DNA of 64,000 nucleotides from Planctomycetota bacterium (GTDB taxonomy: Bacteria > Planctomycetota > Phycisphaerae > Phycisphaerales > SM1A02): positions 1 to 64,000 of the forward strand of contig JAIOPG010000005.1 of assembly GCA_021414025.1 (NCBI GenBank), read 5' to 3'. Below are positions 37,291 through 45,702 of this stretch, one piece after another (the stretch's first letter is position 1; each line of letters opens with the position of its first letter). Position numbers and translations under genes: made by a program. Below the pieces are notes generated by a model. It was not told where the DNA came from. It worked only from the letters and a program-made list of their open reading frames with translations, and ran no database searches.

Positions 37291-39130
37291 AGACGTGGAG
37301 AGCCTTGATCCATTTGTTCAGACTGGCGCGGCGCTCGGCGGGATCCTTTGGCAACTCAAGCGGCCGGCCGCGCGCATCCAGCACCACACCCAACGGACCG
37401 CCGCGCACCTTGCGCGTCACGGGCTTTCCGGGGCCCTGCCCGAAGTCGAAGCCTCGCTCGGGCTTGGCTTCGATTTCCGCTTCCGCTCCGGCGGAAAGTT
37501 GAATCTGTGCGATGTCGCCGCAGTTCAGGCTGCCGCTCGCGTCGGCGTCCTTCGTCGGGCCATCGCCCTGCTTGACGACCTTCATGGTCCACGCGAAGCA
37601 TGGCTTGCCGGTCTTGCCCTGGCCCTTGGCGCAGACCGCGCTGCCCAGCACGACCAGGCAATCCTTGACCACCACCTCGAAGGCCGCCTGCGTGTGCACG
37701 CTGGCGAAGACGCCCAAGTGCGGCATCATGAAGATGCTGTCCTTGGCGAGTTCGGTGAAGCCCTCGGGCTCGAAGCTGTCCAGCAACATCGCTGCGGTTT
37801 GTTCAAGGCGCGGCGCGTGGCTGAGCACGCCGCCGGATGCAATCAGCAAGTCCATGCGCATGCGATCGACTAGGCTGGAGCCCGCCTCCTGCTGCGAGAA
37901 AACGTCGCCGACCGTGCGCTGCTGCTGCACGCCTTTGAGATTGGTGGCGAAGGCGCGGTGCTGAATGAACGCCAGACGCAGCGCTTCGCGGGCCACCGCC
38001 TGCTCGAAGATCAGGGCCTCGAGCGTCTGCGGAATCGTGGTCGGGCGGATCATCTTGTTCTTGACGCGATTGCGCAGCTCGCGCTCATCCATGTCCACGT
38101 GCACCCAGCGCAGCACTTGATCGAGGCCGGCCTCCGCGCAGACATTGGAGATGGAGTAGCTCATTCCCAAATTGGCGCTGACTGTTCTATTAAAGACGCC
38201 GTCGTAGACGCTGAAGACGTCGGTGGTGGCGCCCCCAATGTCGACGCAGACCGCGTTGATGCCGCGGCGCTTGGCGATTTCCTGCAGGATGTCGCCGACG
38301 GCGCCGGGCGTTGGCATGATCGGCGCGTCGGCCCAGCCGATGAGCTTGTCGTAGCCGGGGGCGTGGGCCATCACATGCTCAAGGAAAACGTCGTGGATCT
38401 TTTCGCGGGCGGGGCCGAGGTTCTCTCGCTCCAGCGTGGGGCGCAGGTTGTCGACCACGGAAAGGTCGAAGCCGGGCGCGTCGAAGACCTTGCGGATGGC
38501 CGCGGTGGCGTCGCGGTTGCCCGCGTAGATCAGGGGAAGCTGGTACTCGCCGCCGAAGCGCGGGCGCGGCTTGGCCGGCGCGATCAGCTCGGCGATTTCC
38601 ACCACCTTGCGCTGGTCGCCGCCGTCGGTGCCGCCGGAAATCAGCACCATGTCGGGGCGCAGTTCGCGGATGCGCTGGATCTGCTCGTGCGGCTTGCGCT
38701 TGTCATTGCCGGCGATGGTGTCCATCACGATGGCGCCGGCACCCAGTGCGGCGCGCTTGGCGCTCTCGGCAGTCATCTCTTTCACGACGCCCGCGACCAT
38801 CATCTGCAGGCCGCCGCCGGCGCTGGAGGTGCTGACGTAGATGTCGCAGCCGTTGGGGTCGCTGCGCGAAGTGCGGCGGATGATCTTGCCGTCGTTGTCG
38901 ATCAGCTTGCGGCCGGAAAGCTCCTGCAGCTCGGTGACGGAGTTGACCACGCCCATGGTGACGTCCGCCAGCGGCTCCTCGACGGTGGTCGGCGCCTCGC
39001 CGCGGAAAGTCTGGCGCCAGTGGCCATCCTTCTTCTCCAGCATGATTGCCTTGGTGGTCGTGCTGCCGCAGTCGGTGACGACGACGATTTCGAGATCTTC
39101 TTTTTGAATTCCTGCTTTCACGAGGGTCAC
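37283..39130 (-). CDS. MutL/GlmL-like ASKHA ATPase, core of the seven-gene operon
   Basis: 615 residues. ASKHA-fold ATPase of the glutamate mutase L (GlmL/MutL) family: phosphate-1 loop VTDCGSTTTKA (18-28), phosphate-2 loop VDIGGATTDVFS (296-307) and adenosine motif ASGGVLSHAPR (431-441). The last 100 residues form an extra domain ending in GGPLGVVLDARGRPLELP. GlmL proteins are thought to reactivate cobalamin-dependent glutamate mutase, but no GlmS or GlmE gene is in the window. Instead, soluble and membrane partners overlap it. It is therefore more likely an ATPase of a separate membrane-linked system. Confidence 0.85.
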   Translation of the reverse strand: MTLVKAGIQKEDLEIVVVTDCGSTTTKAIMLEKKDGHWRQTFRGEAPTTVEEPLADVTMGVVNSVTELQELSGRKLIDNDGKIIRRTSRSDPNGCDIYVSTSSAGGGLQMMVAGVVKEMTAESAKRAALGAGAIVMDTIAGNDKRKPHEQIQRIRELRPDMVLISGGTDGGDQRKVVEIAELIAPAKPRPRFGGEYQLPLIYAGNRDATAAIRKVFDAPGFDLSVVDNLRPTLERENLGPAREKIHDVFLEHVMAHAPGYDKLIGWADAPIMPTPGAVGDILQEIAKRRGINAVCVDIGGATTDVFSVYDGVFNRTVSANLGMSYSISNVCAEAGLDQVLRWVHVDMDERELRNRVKNKMIRPTTIPQTLEALIFEQAVAREALRLAFIQHRAFATNLKGVQQQRTVGDVFSQQEAGSSLVDRMRMDLLIASGGVLSHAPRLEQTAAMLLDSFEPEGFTELAKDSIFMMPHLGVFASVHTQAAFEVVVKDCLVVLGSAVCAKGQGKTGKPCFAWTMKVVKQGDGPTKDADASGSLNCGDIAQIQLSAGAEAEIEAKPERGFDFGQGPGKPVTRKVRGGPLGVVLDARGRPLELPKDPAERRASLNKWIKALHVYG

Positions 39131-39148
39131 CGTTTGGAGGGTTGGAGC

Positions 39149-39583
39149 CTACACGCCCGGCGAAGGGGGTTGCGGTGCTTTCGTTGCGGGATTCTCCGCA
39201 CCCGAATCGCCTGTCTTGCGCCTTCCCGCCTCGCGCTGCGCTTCCAGTTCATCCAGCCGGGCGAGCATCCAGGGGATCGCGCCGCGCCGATCGAGATAGT
39301 TCGCCACTTCCTTCCAAGCTGCGGGATCCATCACGATTCCGGCGAAGGGCGCAAGCGCCTGCATGCCCTGCCCCGTCAGCACGCCCATCGGCCGCCAGCT
39401 TTCCAGAAAGATGCCTGCGGGCTGTGCCATGCCACGGGCCACAATTTTGCCCAGCAGATTTTCCACGACCTCACGCTGCGCCTCCGTCGGTTCGGCCGGG
39501 CCGGGCGGATCGACCGCGAAGGCGTGGCGGATTTTCTCTCGCCATGTTTTTGGTCCGGCATTTTGCGGGTCGGTGGTCATCAT
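39149..39583 (-). CDS. Small conserved-looking protein, first gene of the GlmL-like operon
   Basis: 144 residues (start at 39583; a second ATG follows directly). The central part GMAQPAGIFLESWRPMGVLT and GMQALAPFAGIVM is amphipathic to hydrophobic and could lie on a membrane or on a partner protein; the ends are charged and low in complexity. I recall short proteins with similar LES..P and G.QA..F.P.. patterns near GlmL-like genes in other phyla, unverified. It lies 18 bases before the ATPase gene, so it is probably the first gene of the operon. The ribosome binding site is weak. Confidence 0.65.
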   Translation of the reverse strand: MMTTDPQNAGPKTWREKIRHAFAVDPPGPAEPTEAQREVVENLLGKIVARGMAQPAGIFLESWRPMGVLTGQGMQALAPFAGIVMDPAAWKEVANYLDRRGAIPWMLARLDELEAQREAGRRKTGDSGAENPATKAPQPPSPGV

Positions 39584-39623
39584 GGTGCTTCGGTGCGTAT
39601 CGGTTCCGCAGTCATGGCAAACT

Positions 39624-40079
39624 TTACCCGCCTCGCCCGCTTGCGATAGGCGGCTGTCCATCGGCAAGAGGCGTCTGTGCGCCAGCATGAGCGACATGCG
39701 CATAAATGCTTCTCTTGCGGTCGACGACCGATTCACCGCGGCCCAGCGGAACCTGCATGCTTCCGCGAAATGATCGACGCGACCGAGTCACGGTCAACAG
39801 AACTGCGTCGCCACCATCGCGACATGATCGGACGGATTTCCACGGCATGGTGCGCACCCGAAGCGGCTCGCGCAGCGTGATCTTCTCATCCGTTAACTCC
39901 ACATCGCTGGGCAGAAAGAATCGGATTAGTGCGAGAAACATTCCCAGCAGCGCGAGTGCTCCCCACATCCAGTCGCCCGAAGTCAGGGCGACGCCCGCGG
40001 TGAGAAGGAGCAGCGCTCCGCACGCTCCCGTCGCGGCAAGCGGCCGCTCTTTCGCGGGCCAGGAGCGCCATCGCATCAT
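39624..40079 (-). CDS. Small membrane protein with possible PH-like domain
   Basis: 151 residues. Two hydrophobic helices (GACGALLLLTAGVALTS and WGALALLGMFLALIRFF) are followed by a beta-rich stretch (DVELTDEKITLREPLRVRTM then PWKSVRSC) like the bacterial PH-like domains of YdbT/YdbS-type membrane proteins; this is a pattern-level guess. The ATG at 40079 overlaps the cupredoxin gene stop (ATGA, 40076-40079), so the two are co-translated. Forty bases separate it from the next gene on the same strand, so the operon may continue. Confidence 0.65.
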   Translation of the reverse strand: MMRWRSWPAKERPLAATGACGALLLLTAGVALTSGDWMWGALALLGMFLALIRFFLPSDVELTDEKITLREPLRVRTMPWKSVRSCRDGGDAVLLTVTRSRRSFRGSMQVPLGRGESVVDRKRSIYAHVAHAGAQTPLADGQPPIASGRGG

Positions 40080-40939
40080 TGCACCTTCAGCTTGCCGTTC
40101 ATCATCCGCCAGTGGCCCGGATAGGTGCAGATCAGCGGATAGGTGCCGGGCTTCGTCGGCGCGATGAACCAGAGCTCTCCCGTGGTGTTGGGTGCGGTGA
40201 GCCCCATGATTTCAAGCACTTTCGGCGAGTCGGGCACATATTGCCGCTGCTTGCCGATCGCGCCCTCGCCGAGCTTGTCCGCAGCGACCCCGATCTCGCT
40301 GAGCGATCCCGGCGTGCACACTAGCAAGTTGTGCTGCATGGAATCTGGGTTCGTCATTACGACCGCGACGACCGCATCATGCGACACCGTGAACTCCTTC
40401 GGGTCCCACGCCATTTTCCCGGGCACGGTCGTGGTCTTCAGAACGACCGGTTTCCAACTCGCAGCTTCGCTTGGTCGATCGCTTTCCGGAAGCATGAAGA
40501 GCGCACGGATGCAGGCGGCCTTCACGATGCGGCTCGGTGAATCTTTTGCTTTGGCGACAAGTGTTGGGGCAAGCGCCTTCAAATCAGCCACGGGTTGTGC
40601 GGCGAGAATCATGGTGAGATCGTTGCGACCCAGGCAGGCGTCGCATGCCTCGATTTCGGCGAGCGTGGCCGCGGCGAGAGAGGTGGAAGCGCTCTTGGCC
40701 TTGGCGCTGATTGCGGCGATGCGCTCTCCTTGCGGAACGCCTGCATCCCGCAGCGGATCAAGCGCGGGACTTTCGGTTTGCGCCGCGCCGGTTGCCGTTC
40801 CCGAAGATGGAGCGGAACCTGCCGCCGGCGCATGCGAATGTCCGGAATGGTCTTGGGTCTCGCCGGTGTTCTGGGCCGCCGCTCTCCCGCAAAGGAGCGA
40901 CATCAGGGGCAGCGCTACCAATAATTTTGCGAATTGCAT
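40076..40939 (-). CDS. Exported cupredoxin-domain (azurin/auracyanin-like) protein
   Basis: 287 residues. Signal peptide at about 1-23 (MQFAKLLVALPLMSLLCGRAA), then a His/Ser/Ala-rich linker (DHSGHSHAPAAGS). The middle is helical and may be HEAT-like. The C-terminal ~120 residues form a type I copper domain with DSMQHNLLVCTPGS supplying one His, and PLICTYPGHWRMMNGKL supplying Cys, His and a Met. That is the full blue-copper ligand set. It is likely a periplasmic electron carrier or copper sensor. Divergent from eboD; the shared regulatory region is 40940-41036. Confidence 0.85.
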   Translation of the reverse strand: MQFAKLLVALPLMSLLCGRAAAQNTGETQDHSGHSHAPAAGSAPSSGTATGAAQTESPALDPLRDAGVPQGERIAAISAKAKSASTSLAAATLAEIEACDACLGRNDLTMILAAQPVADLKALAPTLVAKAKDSPSRIVKAACIRALFMLPESDRPSEAASWKPVVLKTTTVPGKMAWDPKEFTVSHDAVVAVVMTNPDSMQHNLLVCTPGSLSEIGVAADKLGEGAIGKQRQYVPDSPKVLEIMGLTAPNTTGELWFIAPTKPGTYPLICTYPGHWRMMNGKLKVQ

Positions 40940-41036
40940 GCGTTCACGATAGCGGAGCCGCTTGGATTTCGTCACGCTTCCATGGCCACGCTTTGGCCGC
41001 TGTTCAACGGCGGTCGACGCCCTACTCTTCATTGTG

Positions 41037-42206
41037 ATGTCCAATCCGTGGATCTCATCCCAGTCGCAGTCGGAGCACGCCTGGACCACGCAGGTCGGCA
41101 CCGTGCTGGATCACCGCGTCTGGTGGTCGGACCAAATTCTGTCGCCGGGAAATGCCGCGTTCGCCGCGGCGATGGAAGGGATCCACCGAAACTGCGTCGC
41201 GTTCATCGACTCGGGCGTCGCCGAACACTGGCCGGAGCTGGGCGGACAACTTCTGGGAGCCTTCGCCGCGTTGCCGGGTCCCGCACCCAAGCTCGCGCAC
41301 ATCGAGACCATTCCCGGCGGCGAGGCTTGCAAAGATGGCTTGAAATTCACCGAGCATGTCGCCAAGAGCATTTTTGATCATGGTGTCAGCCGCCACGGCG
41401 CGGTGATCGCAATCGGCGGCGGCGCCGTGCTCGACGCGGTCGGCTTCGGCGCGGCGATCGCCCACCGCGGCGTGAGGCTGGTTCGCGTCCCCACCACCAC
41501 GCTGTCGCAGGACGATTCCGCGATGGGCGTGAAGTGCGGCGTGAACGCGTTCGGGCAGAAAAACTCGCTGGGCTCCTTTGCCGCACCATGGGCGGTGCTC
41601 TGCGATGGACACTTTCTCGCCACCCTGCCGATCGAACATTGGCTGGGCGGATTCAGCGAGGCGGTCAAGATCGCGCTGCTGAAGGATCCCGAGCTCTTCG
41701 AGCAAATCCATTCGCACGCCTCGGCCATCGTCTCACGCGACCTGAACCTGGCGCAGTCCGTCATTCGCCGCAGCGCGTGGCTTCATCGGCAGCACATCCT
41801 TGAGGGGGGCGATCCCTTCGAGCTGGGCACCGCGCGGCCGCTGGACCACGGCCATTGGAGCGCGCACCGACTCGAAGCCATGAGCGGCTTCGCCGTACCG
41901 CACGGGCAGGCGGTGAGCATCGGCATCGCGCTGGACGCGCTGCTGGCGGTTGAAATGAAAATGCTTGAGCCCTCCGTCGCCACGCGCATCATCGCCACGC
42001 TGACATCGCTCGAACTTCCGATCTGGCATCCGCGGCTCGCCAACGGGGACGAACTGGAGGAGGGTCTCGAGCACTTTCGGCAGCACCTGGGCGGCATGTT
42101 CTCCATTCCGCTGCTCACCGCGATCGGATCGGCGGAGGAAGTTGCGGTCGTCGACCCACAGCACATCCGCAAAGCCGTCGCTTCGCTTCGTACACTGGCT
42201 TCATGA
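41037..42206 (+). CDS. eboD: EboD-like sugar-phosphate cyclase (3-dehydroquinate synthase-like)
   Basis: 389 residues. Dehydroquinate synthase fold: nucleotide-binding AIGGGAVLDAVGFGAAI (125-141), RVPTTTLSQDDSAMGVKCGV with substrate and metal residues, GGFSEAVKIALL, and GHWSAHRLEAMSGFAVPHGQ with zinc-ligand histidines. It is clearly not the shikimate AroB but the divergent type found in ebo (eustigmatophyte bacterial operon) clusters, where a cyclase probably acts on a sugar phosphate. First gene of the cluster; a possible promoter lies before 41037. Its stop overlaps the next start (ATGA, 42203-42206). Confidence 0.85.
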   Translation: MSNPWISSQSQSEHAWTTQVGTVLDHRVWWSDQILSPGNAAFAAAMEGIHRNCVAFIDSGVAEHWPELGGQLLGAFAALPGPAPKLAHIETIPGGEACKDGLKFTEHVAKSIFDHGVSRHGAVIAIGGGAVLDAVGFGAAIAHRGVRLVRVPTTTLSQDDSAMGVKCGVNAFGQKNSLGSFAAPWAVLCDGHFLATLPIEHWLGGFSEAVKIALLKDPELFEQIHSHASAIVSRDLNLAQSVIRRSAWLHRQHILEGGDPFELGTARPLDHGHWSAHRLEAMSGFAVPHGQAVSIGIALDALLAVEMKMLEPSVATRIIATLTSLELPIWHPRLANGDELEEGLEHFRQHLGGMFSIPLLTAIGSAEEVAVVDPQHIRKAVASLRTLAS

Positions 42207-42505
42207 GTACGCCCGCCGGCACGCCGCCCCTGGATCGCAAGGCTCTGATCGATCTCGGCTTCATCGAGGCCCGAGCAAAGGTCCTCGACATTGCGGCCTT
42301 TCTCGACCGGCTCGACCGCGCGGGTGGCGATGCAACACCGGATTTCCGCGTCGAGGCGATCCGCGCGGCGCTTCGGATCGCGCTGGAGACCTCCCCTGCC
42401 CGCGCCGAACGCATCTTGAAATCGTGGAGCGATCCCACCACCGAGCCCGCCGCCCGCGCCGACGGCAAGGCTGCCCGCGGCGTGCATCCAACTCCCAAGA
42501 CCTGA
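42203..42505 (+). CDS. Small protein coupled to eboD
   Basis: 100 residues, soluble and mainly helical: LGFIEARAKVLDIAAFLDRL then DFRVEAIRAALRIAL, and a Ser/Pro/Arg/Lys-rich tail with SDPTTEPAAR. It begins inside the eboD stop codon (ATGA), so it is part of the ebo operon. It is too short and different to be a standard EboA (around 200 residues). I recall a similar small protein beside TatD-like genes in other planctomycetes, unverified. No function can be assigned; an accessory subunit of EboD or EboB is possible. Confidence 0.75.
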   Translation: MSTPAGTPPLDRKALIDLGFIEARAKVLDIAAFLDRLDRAGGDATPDFRVEAIRAALRIALETSPARAERILKSWSDPTTEPAARADGKAARGVHPTPKT

Positions 42506-42531
42506 GCTCGAATACCAAGACCTGACCACGC

Positions 42532-43353
42532 ATGTACATCGATCCGCACATCCACATGGTCAGCCGCACCACCGACGACTATGCGCGGATGGCCGTGGCG
42601 GGCTGCGTGGCGGTGACCGAACCCGCCTTCTGGGCGGGCTTCGACCGCAGCAGCCCCGCGGGTTTCCAGGATTATTTCCGCCAGCTCACCGAGACCGAGC
42701 CTCGCCGTGCCGCCGCCTATGGCATCCGCCACCACTCCTGGATCTGCATCAACCCCAAGGAGGCGGAGGATCACGGATTCGCGCGCGAGGTGATGAGCAT
42801 GATCCCTGCGTTTCTGGAGCGGCCCAACGTGCTGGGCGTCGGCGAGATCGGCCTGAACCGCAACAGCAGGACGGAGCTCGCGGTGTTCGAGGAGCACCTC
42901 GAGATCGCCGCGAAGCACAACGCGCTGGTGCTCATCCACACGCCGCACCTGGAGGACAAGCTCAAGGGGACGCGGCTGATTCTTGACGCGATCCGCGCCC
43001 ACGGCAAGCTCGATCCCGCGCGGATCCTGGTCGACCATGTCGAGGAGCACACGGTGCGGCTGGTGCTGGAGCGCGGATTCTGGGCGGGCATGACGCTCTA
43101 TCCGGACACCAAGTGCACCGCGGCCCGTGCCGTCGACATCATCGAGATGCATGGGACCAACCGGATCTGGATCAACTCCGCCGGCGACTGGGGTCACAGC
43201 GATCCGCTGGCGGTGCCCAAGGCGGTCCTGTCGATGCGGGCCCGCGGCCACACCGCCGCCGACATCCACAAGATCAGCTTCGACAATCCGCGCGCCTTCC
43301 TCTCGCAGAGCAAGAACTTCAGCGCCGAACCCCTTCGTCCAACTGTTGCATGA
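42532..43353 (+). CDS. eboB: EboB-like TatD-family metal-dependent hydrolase
   Basis: 273 residues. Metal-dependent TIM-barrel hydrolase: YIDPHIHM at the N-terminus, VGEIGLNRN with the bridging Glu, LIHTPH, VDHVEE and NSAGDWGHSDP with the last Asp. The sequence GCVAVTEPAFWAGFDRSSP is typical of the ebo-type TatD-like proteins rather than of DNase TatD itself. 26 bases after the small protein gene, and its stop overlaps the MFS transporter start (ATGA, 43350-43353). Confidence 0.85.
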   Translation: MYIDPHIHMVSRTTDDYARMAVAGCVAVTEPAFWAGFDRSSPAGFQDYFRQLTETEPRRAAAYGIRHHSWICINPKEAEDHGFAREVMSMIPAFLERPNVLGVGEIGLNRNSRTELAVFEEHLEIAAKHNALVLIHTPHLEDKLKGTRLILDAIRAHGKLDPARILVDHVEEHTVRLVLERGFWAGMTLYPDTKCTAARAVDIIEMHGTNRIWINSAGDWGHSDPLAVPKAVLSMRARGHTAADIHKISFDNPRAFLSQSKNFSAEPLRPTVA

Positions 43354-44915
43354 CCACGCACGACCACGCCAATCCCGTCAACACGCGCAAGTGGCTCACG
43401 CTCTTCGCCATGACGGGAAGCCTGTGCATGATCCTGTTGGACACCACCGTGGTCGGCGTGGCTCTGCCGACCATCCAGGTCGACCTTGCCCTGACGCCAC
43501 TGCAATCGCAGTGGGTCATCAACTCCTATGTGCTGCTGCTGGCCAGTTGCGTGGCCCTGGGCGGCCGCGCCGCCGACGCCTTCGGACGCGTGCGCGTCTT
43601 TCTCTTCGGCGTCACGCTCTTTGCGGTGGCCAGCGTCTGGTGCGGATTCGCCTCCAGCGGCGGCGAACTGGTCCTGGCCCGCGCTTTGCAGGGACTCGCG
43701 GCGGCGATCATGCAGCCGGCCAGCGCCAGTCTGGTGGTCAACAGCTTCGCGCCGGGCGAGCGCGGCAAGGCGATGGCGGTCTATGCAGGCATTCCGATGC
43801 TTTTTCTCGCCGGCGGTCCCGTCATCGGCGGCGCGATCACGCAGTTCGCCAGCTGGCGCTGGAATTTCTGGCTCAACGTCCCGGTCGCCCTCGCCTCGAT
43901 CGCGCTCACCTTCGTGGCGCGGCCGGTCGATCATCCTGCCACCAAGCGCGGAACCGATTTCGTCGGCGCGCTGCTTCTGCTGACCGGACTTCCGCTGTTC
44001 GTTTGGGGACTCATGGAGGGAAGCGACCGCGGCTGGAGCCATCCCTGGGTCGCCGCCGCGCTGCTCGTGGGCCTGGTGCTGATTCCGATCTTCATCCTGT
44101 GGGAGCGCCGCCATCCCGCCCCGCTTCTGAACATCAACCTCTTCGCCGATCCCGCCATCGCCATCGATGCGTCGATTCTCTTCGCGACGCAGTTCGCCAT
44201 GACCGGACTGGTCATCTATGGAAGCATCTACGCGCAGAGCGTGCTGGGCTTCGATCCGCTCATGGCCGGCGCCAGTCTGCTGCCGATGCTGGCGCCGGTG
44301 ATCCTGGTCATTCATTTTGCGGGGCGACTCTACGACCGCGTCGGCGTGCGCCGCCCCGCCCTCATCGGCACGCTGCTCTGCACGATCGGCATGGCCACGC
44401 AGGCCTTCGCCGCGCCACTGGGCGCCTATCCACCGCTCTCCATCTATCCGCTGCTCGCCCTGGGCATGGCGATCCTCGGCACCGGCATCGGTTTCGTCAT
44501 GAGCCCGGTGAACACCGATTCGATGAGCCGCGTCGCCCCCGCGCAGCGCGGCCAGGTGAGCGGGCTGGTGCAGACGCTGCGGCAGATCGGCGGCACGCTC
44601 GGCGTGGCGGTGGTGGGTTCCACGATTCTTCTTGCCCACGAATCCGGCATCACCAACCGCGTGGCCAAGGCTGTGTCTGCGCCGCAGCAGGAGGCGGCCC
44701 GCGAACTGCTGCGCCGCGCCTCGCATGGAGATCGCGGCGCCATTCAGGAGCTGAGCGCGGACCAGCCGCTGCAGCAGCTCGAGCGCGAAGTGCTCTCGCA
44801 GAGCGTCGCCAAGGGATGGTGGATCTCGACCGCGGCGCTGGCCGCGGCCTTCGTCGCCTCCACTCGACTTCGCTCGATGCCCAAGCCGCAAGCCCCGCGC
44901 GACACCTCTGCGTAA
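43350..44915 (+). CDS. MFS transporter (14-helix DHA2/EmrB-like) inside ebo cluster
   Basis: 521 residues with about fourteen helices. The first helix has the DHA2 signature LLDTTVVGVALPTIQVDL, motif A-like ASCVALGGRAADAFGRVRVF follows, and motif C-like GGPVIGGAI lies at about residues 154-162. Such proton-driven transporters export drugs or small metabolites. The start ATG lies inside the eboB stop, so it is translated with the ebo genes. This position suggests it exports the ebo product or a precursor, but some DHA2 transporters are general drug pumps. The ebo clusters I know do not have it here. Confidence 0.88.
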   Translation: MTTHDHANPVNTRKWLTLFAMTGSLCMILLDTTVVGVALPTIQVDLALTPLQSQWVINSYVLLLASCVALGGRAADAFGRVRVFLFGVTLFAVASVWCGFASSGGELVLARALQGLAAAIMQPASASLVVNSFAPGERGKAMAVYAGIPMLFLAGGPVIGGAITQFASWRWNFWLNVPVALASIALTFVARPVDHPATKRGTDFVGALLLLTGLPLFVWGLMEGSDRGWSHPWVAAALLVGLVLIPIFILWERRHPAPLLNINLFADPAIAIDASILFATQFAMTGLVIYGSIYAQSVLGFDPLMAGASLLPMLAPVILVIHFAGRLYDRVGVRRPALIGTLLCTIGMATQAFAAPLGAYPPLSIYPLLALGMAILGTGIGFVMSPVNTDSMSRVAPAQRGQVSGLVQTLRQIGGTLGVAVVGSTILLAHESGITNRVAKAVSAPQQEAARELLRRASHGDRGAIQELSADQPLQQLEREVLSQSVAKGWWISTAALAAAFVASTRLRSMPKPQAPRDTSA

Positions 44916-44970
44916 CGGCCTCCGAAGCTGAAGCCGCGACGCCCGCGCTCGCTCTGCGTAAACTGGCCGC

Positions 44971-45645
44971 ATGCCGCGGCCCATCATCGGAATTTCCTGC
45001 AATGTGCGCGAGGAAAATGGCAAGACCTTCTATCTGCTGCACCGCGCCTATGTCGCCTCAGTCCGTGACGCGGGGGGCATTCCTTTCCTGATTCCGGCCG
45101 ATCCCGACCTGGCGACCGCGAAGGAAACCCTGGACGCACTCGACGGCGTGCTCTTCACCGGCGGCGATGACATCGACGTGCGACCGCTCGGCCAAGCGCT
45201 GCATCCCAAGGCGGAGACCATGCCGGCGCTTCGCCAGCGGAGCGAGTTCGCGCTGCTCAAGGCACTCGACCAGCGCCCGGACCTGCCGGTGCTGGGCATC
45301 TGCCTGGGCATGCAGCTCATGGGAGTGCATGGCGGCTGCCCGCTCATTCAGCATCTGCACGATGTCATCAAGGATGGCGACCGTCACGTCGGCAACAAGG
45401 TGCACGCCATCGCCGGCTCCATCGGCGCCGGCCCGGTGACCAGCAGCCACCATCAGGCGATCGGCGCCGCGGGTCCCTTTGAAACTCTGGCCTTGAGTGA
45501 CGACGGCGTGCTCGAGGCGATTCGGATGCCCGACCGCGCCTTCTACGTCGGCGTGCAATGGCACCCGGAGCGGACCGAGGACAAGGCTCTCGGTCTCGGC
45601 ATCGTCAAAATGCTCGTCGATGCCGCAAAAATCCACGCTTTGTGA
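44971..45645 (+). CDS. Class I glutamine amidotransferase-like C26 hydrolase (PuuD-like)
   Basis: 224 residues. Peptidase C26 family: catalytic Cys111 in LGICLGMQLM, His198 and Glu200 in GVQWHPE; TGGDDIDVRPLG is typical of gamma-glutamyl-GABA hydrolases such as PuuD. It should release glutamate from a gamma-glutamyl conjugate in the cytoplasm. The spacing to the MFS gene is 55 bases and the next gene follows after 57 bases on the same strand. It may belong to the ebo metabolite pathway or be an insertion; no other polyamine genes are nearby. Confidence 0.85.
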   Translation: MPRPIIGISCNVREENGKTFYLLHRAYVASVRDAGGIPFLIPADPDLATAKETLDALDGVLFTGGDDIDVRPLGQALHPKAETMPALRQRSEFALLKALDQRPDLPVLGICLGMQLMGVHGGCPLIQHLHDVIKDGDRHVGNKVHAIAGSIGAGPVTSSHHQAIGAAGPFETLALSDDGVLEAIRMPDRAFYVGVQWHPERTEDKALGLGIVKMLVDAAKIHAL

Positions 45646-45702
45646 AAGTCCCGGCTTCTCCCGATTCGGGCTCATTGCTAGGATCATGGCCAGGAGATTT
45701 CC

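Noticed and set aside
37283-39130. Plain glutamate mutase reactivation gene glmL
   Set aside because: The ATPase motifs fit, but no GlmS or GlmE gene is present and the gene is embedded among membrane proteins; the C-terminal domain also looks different.
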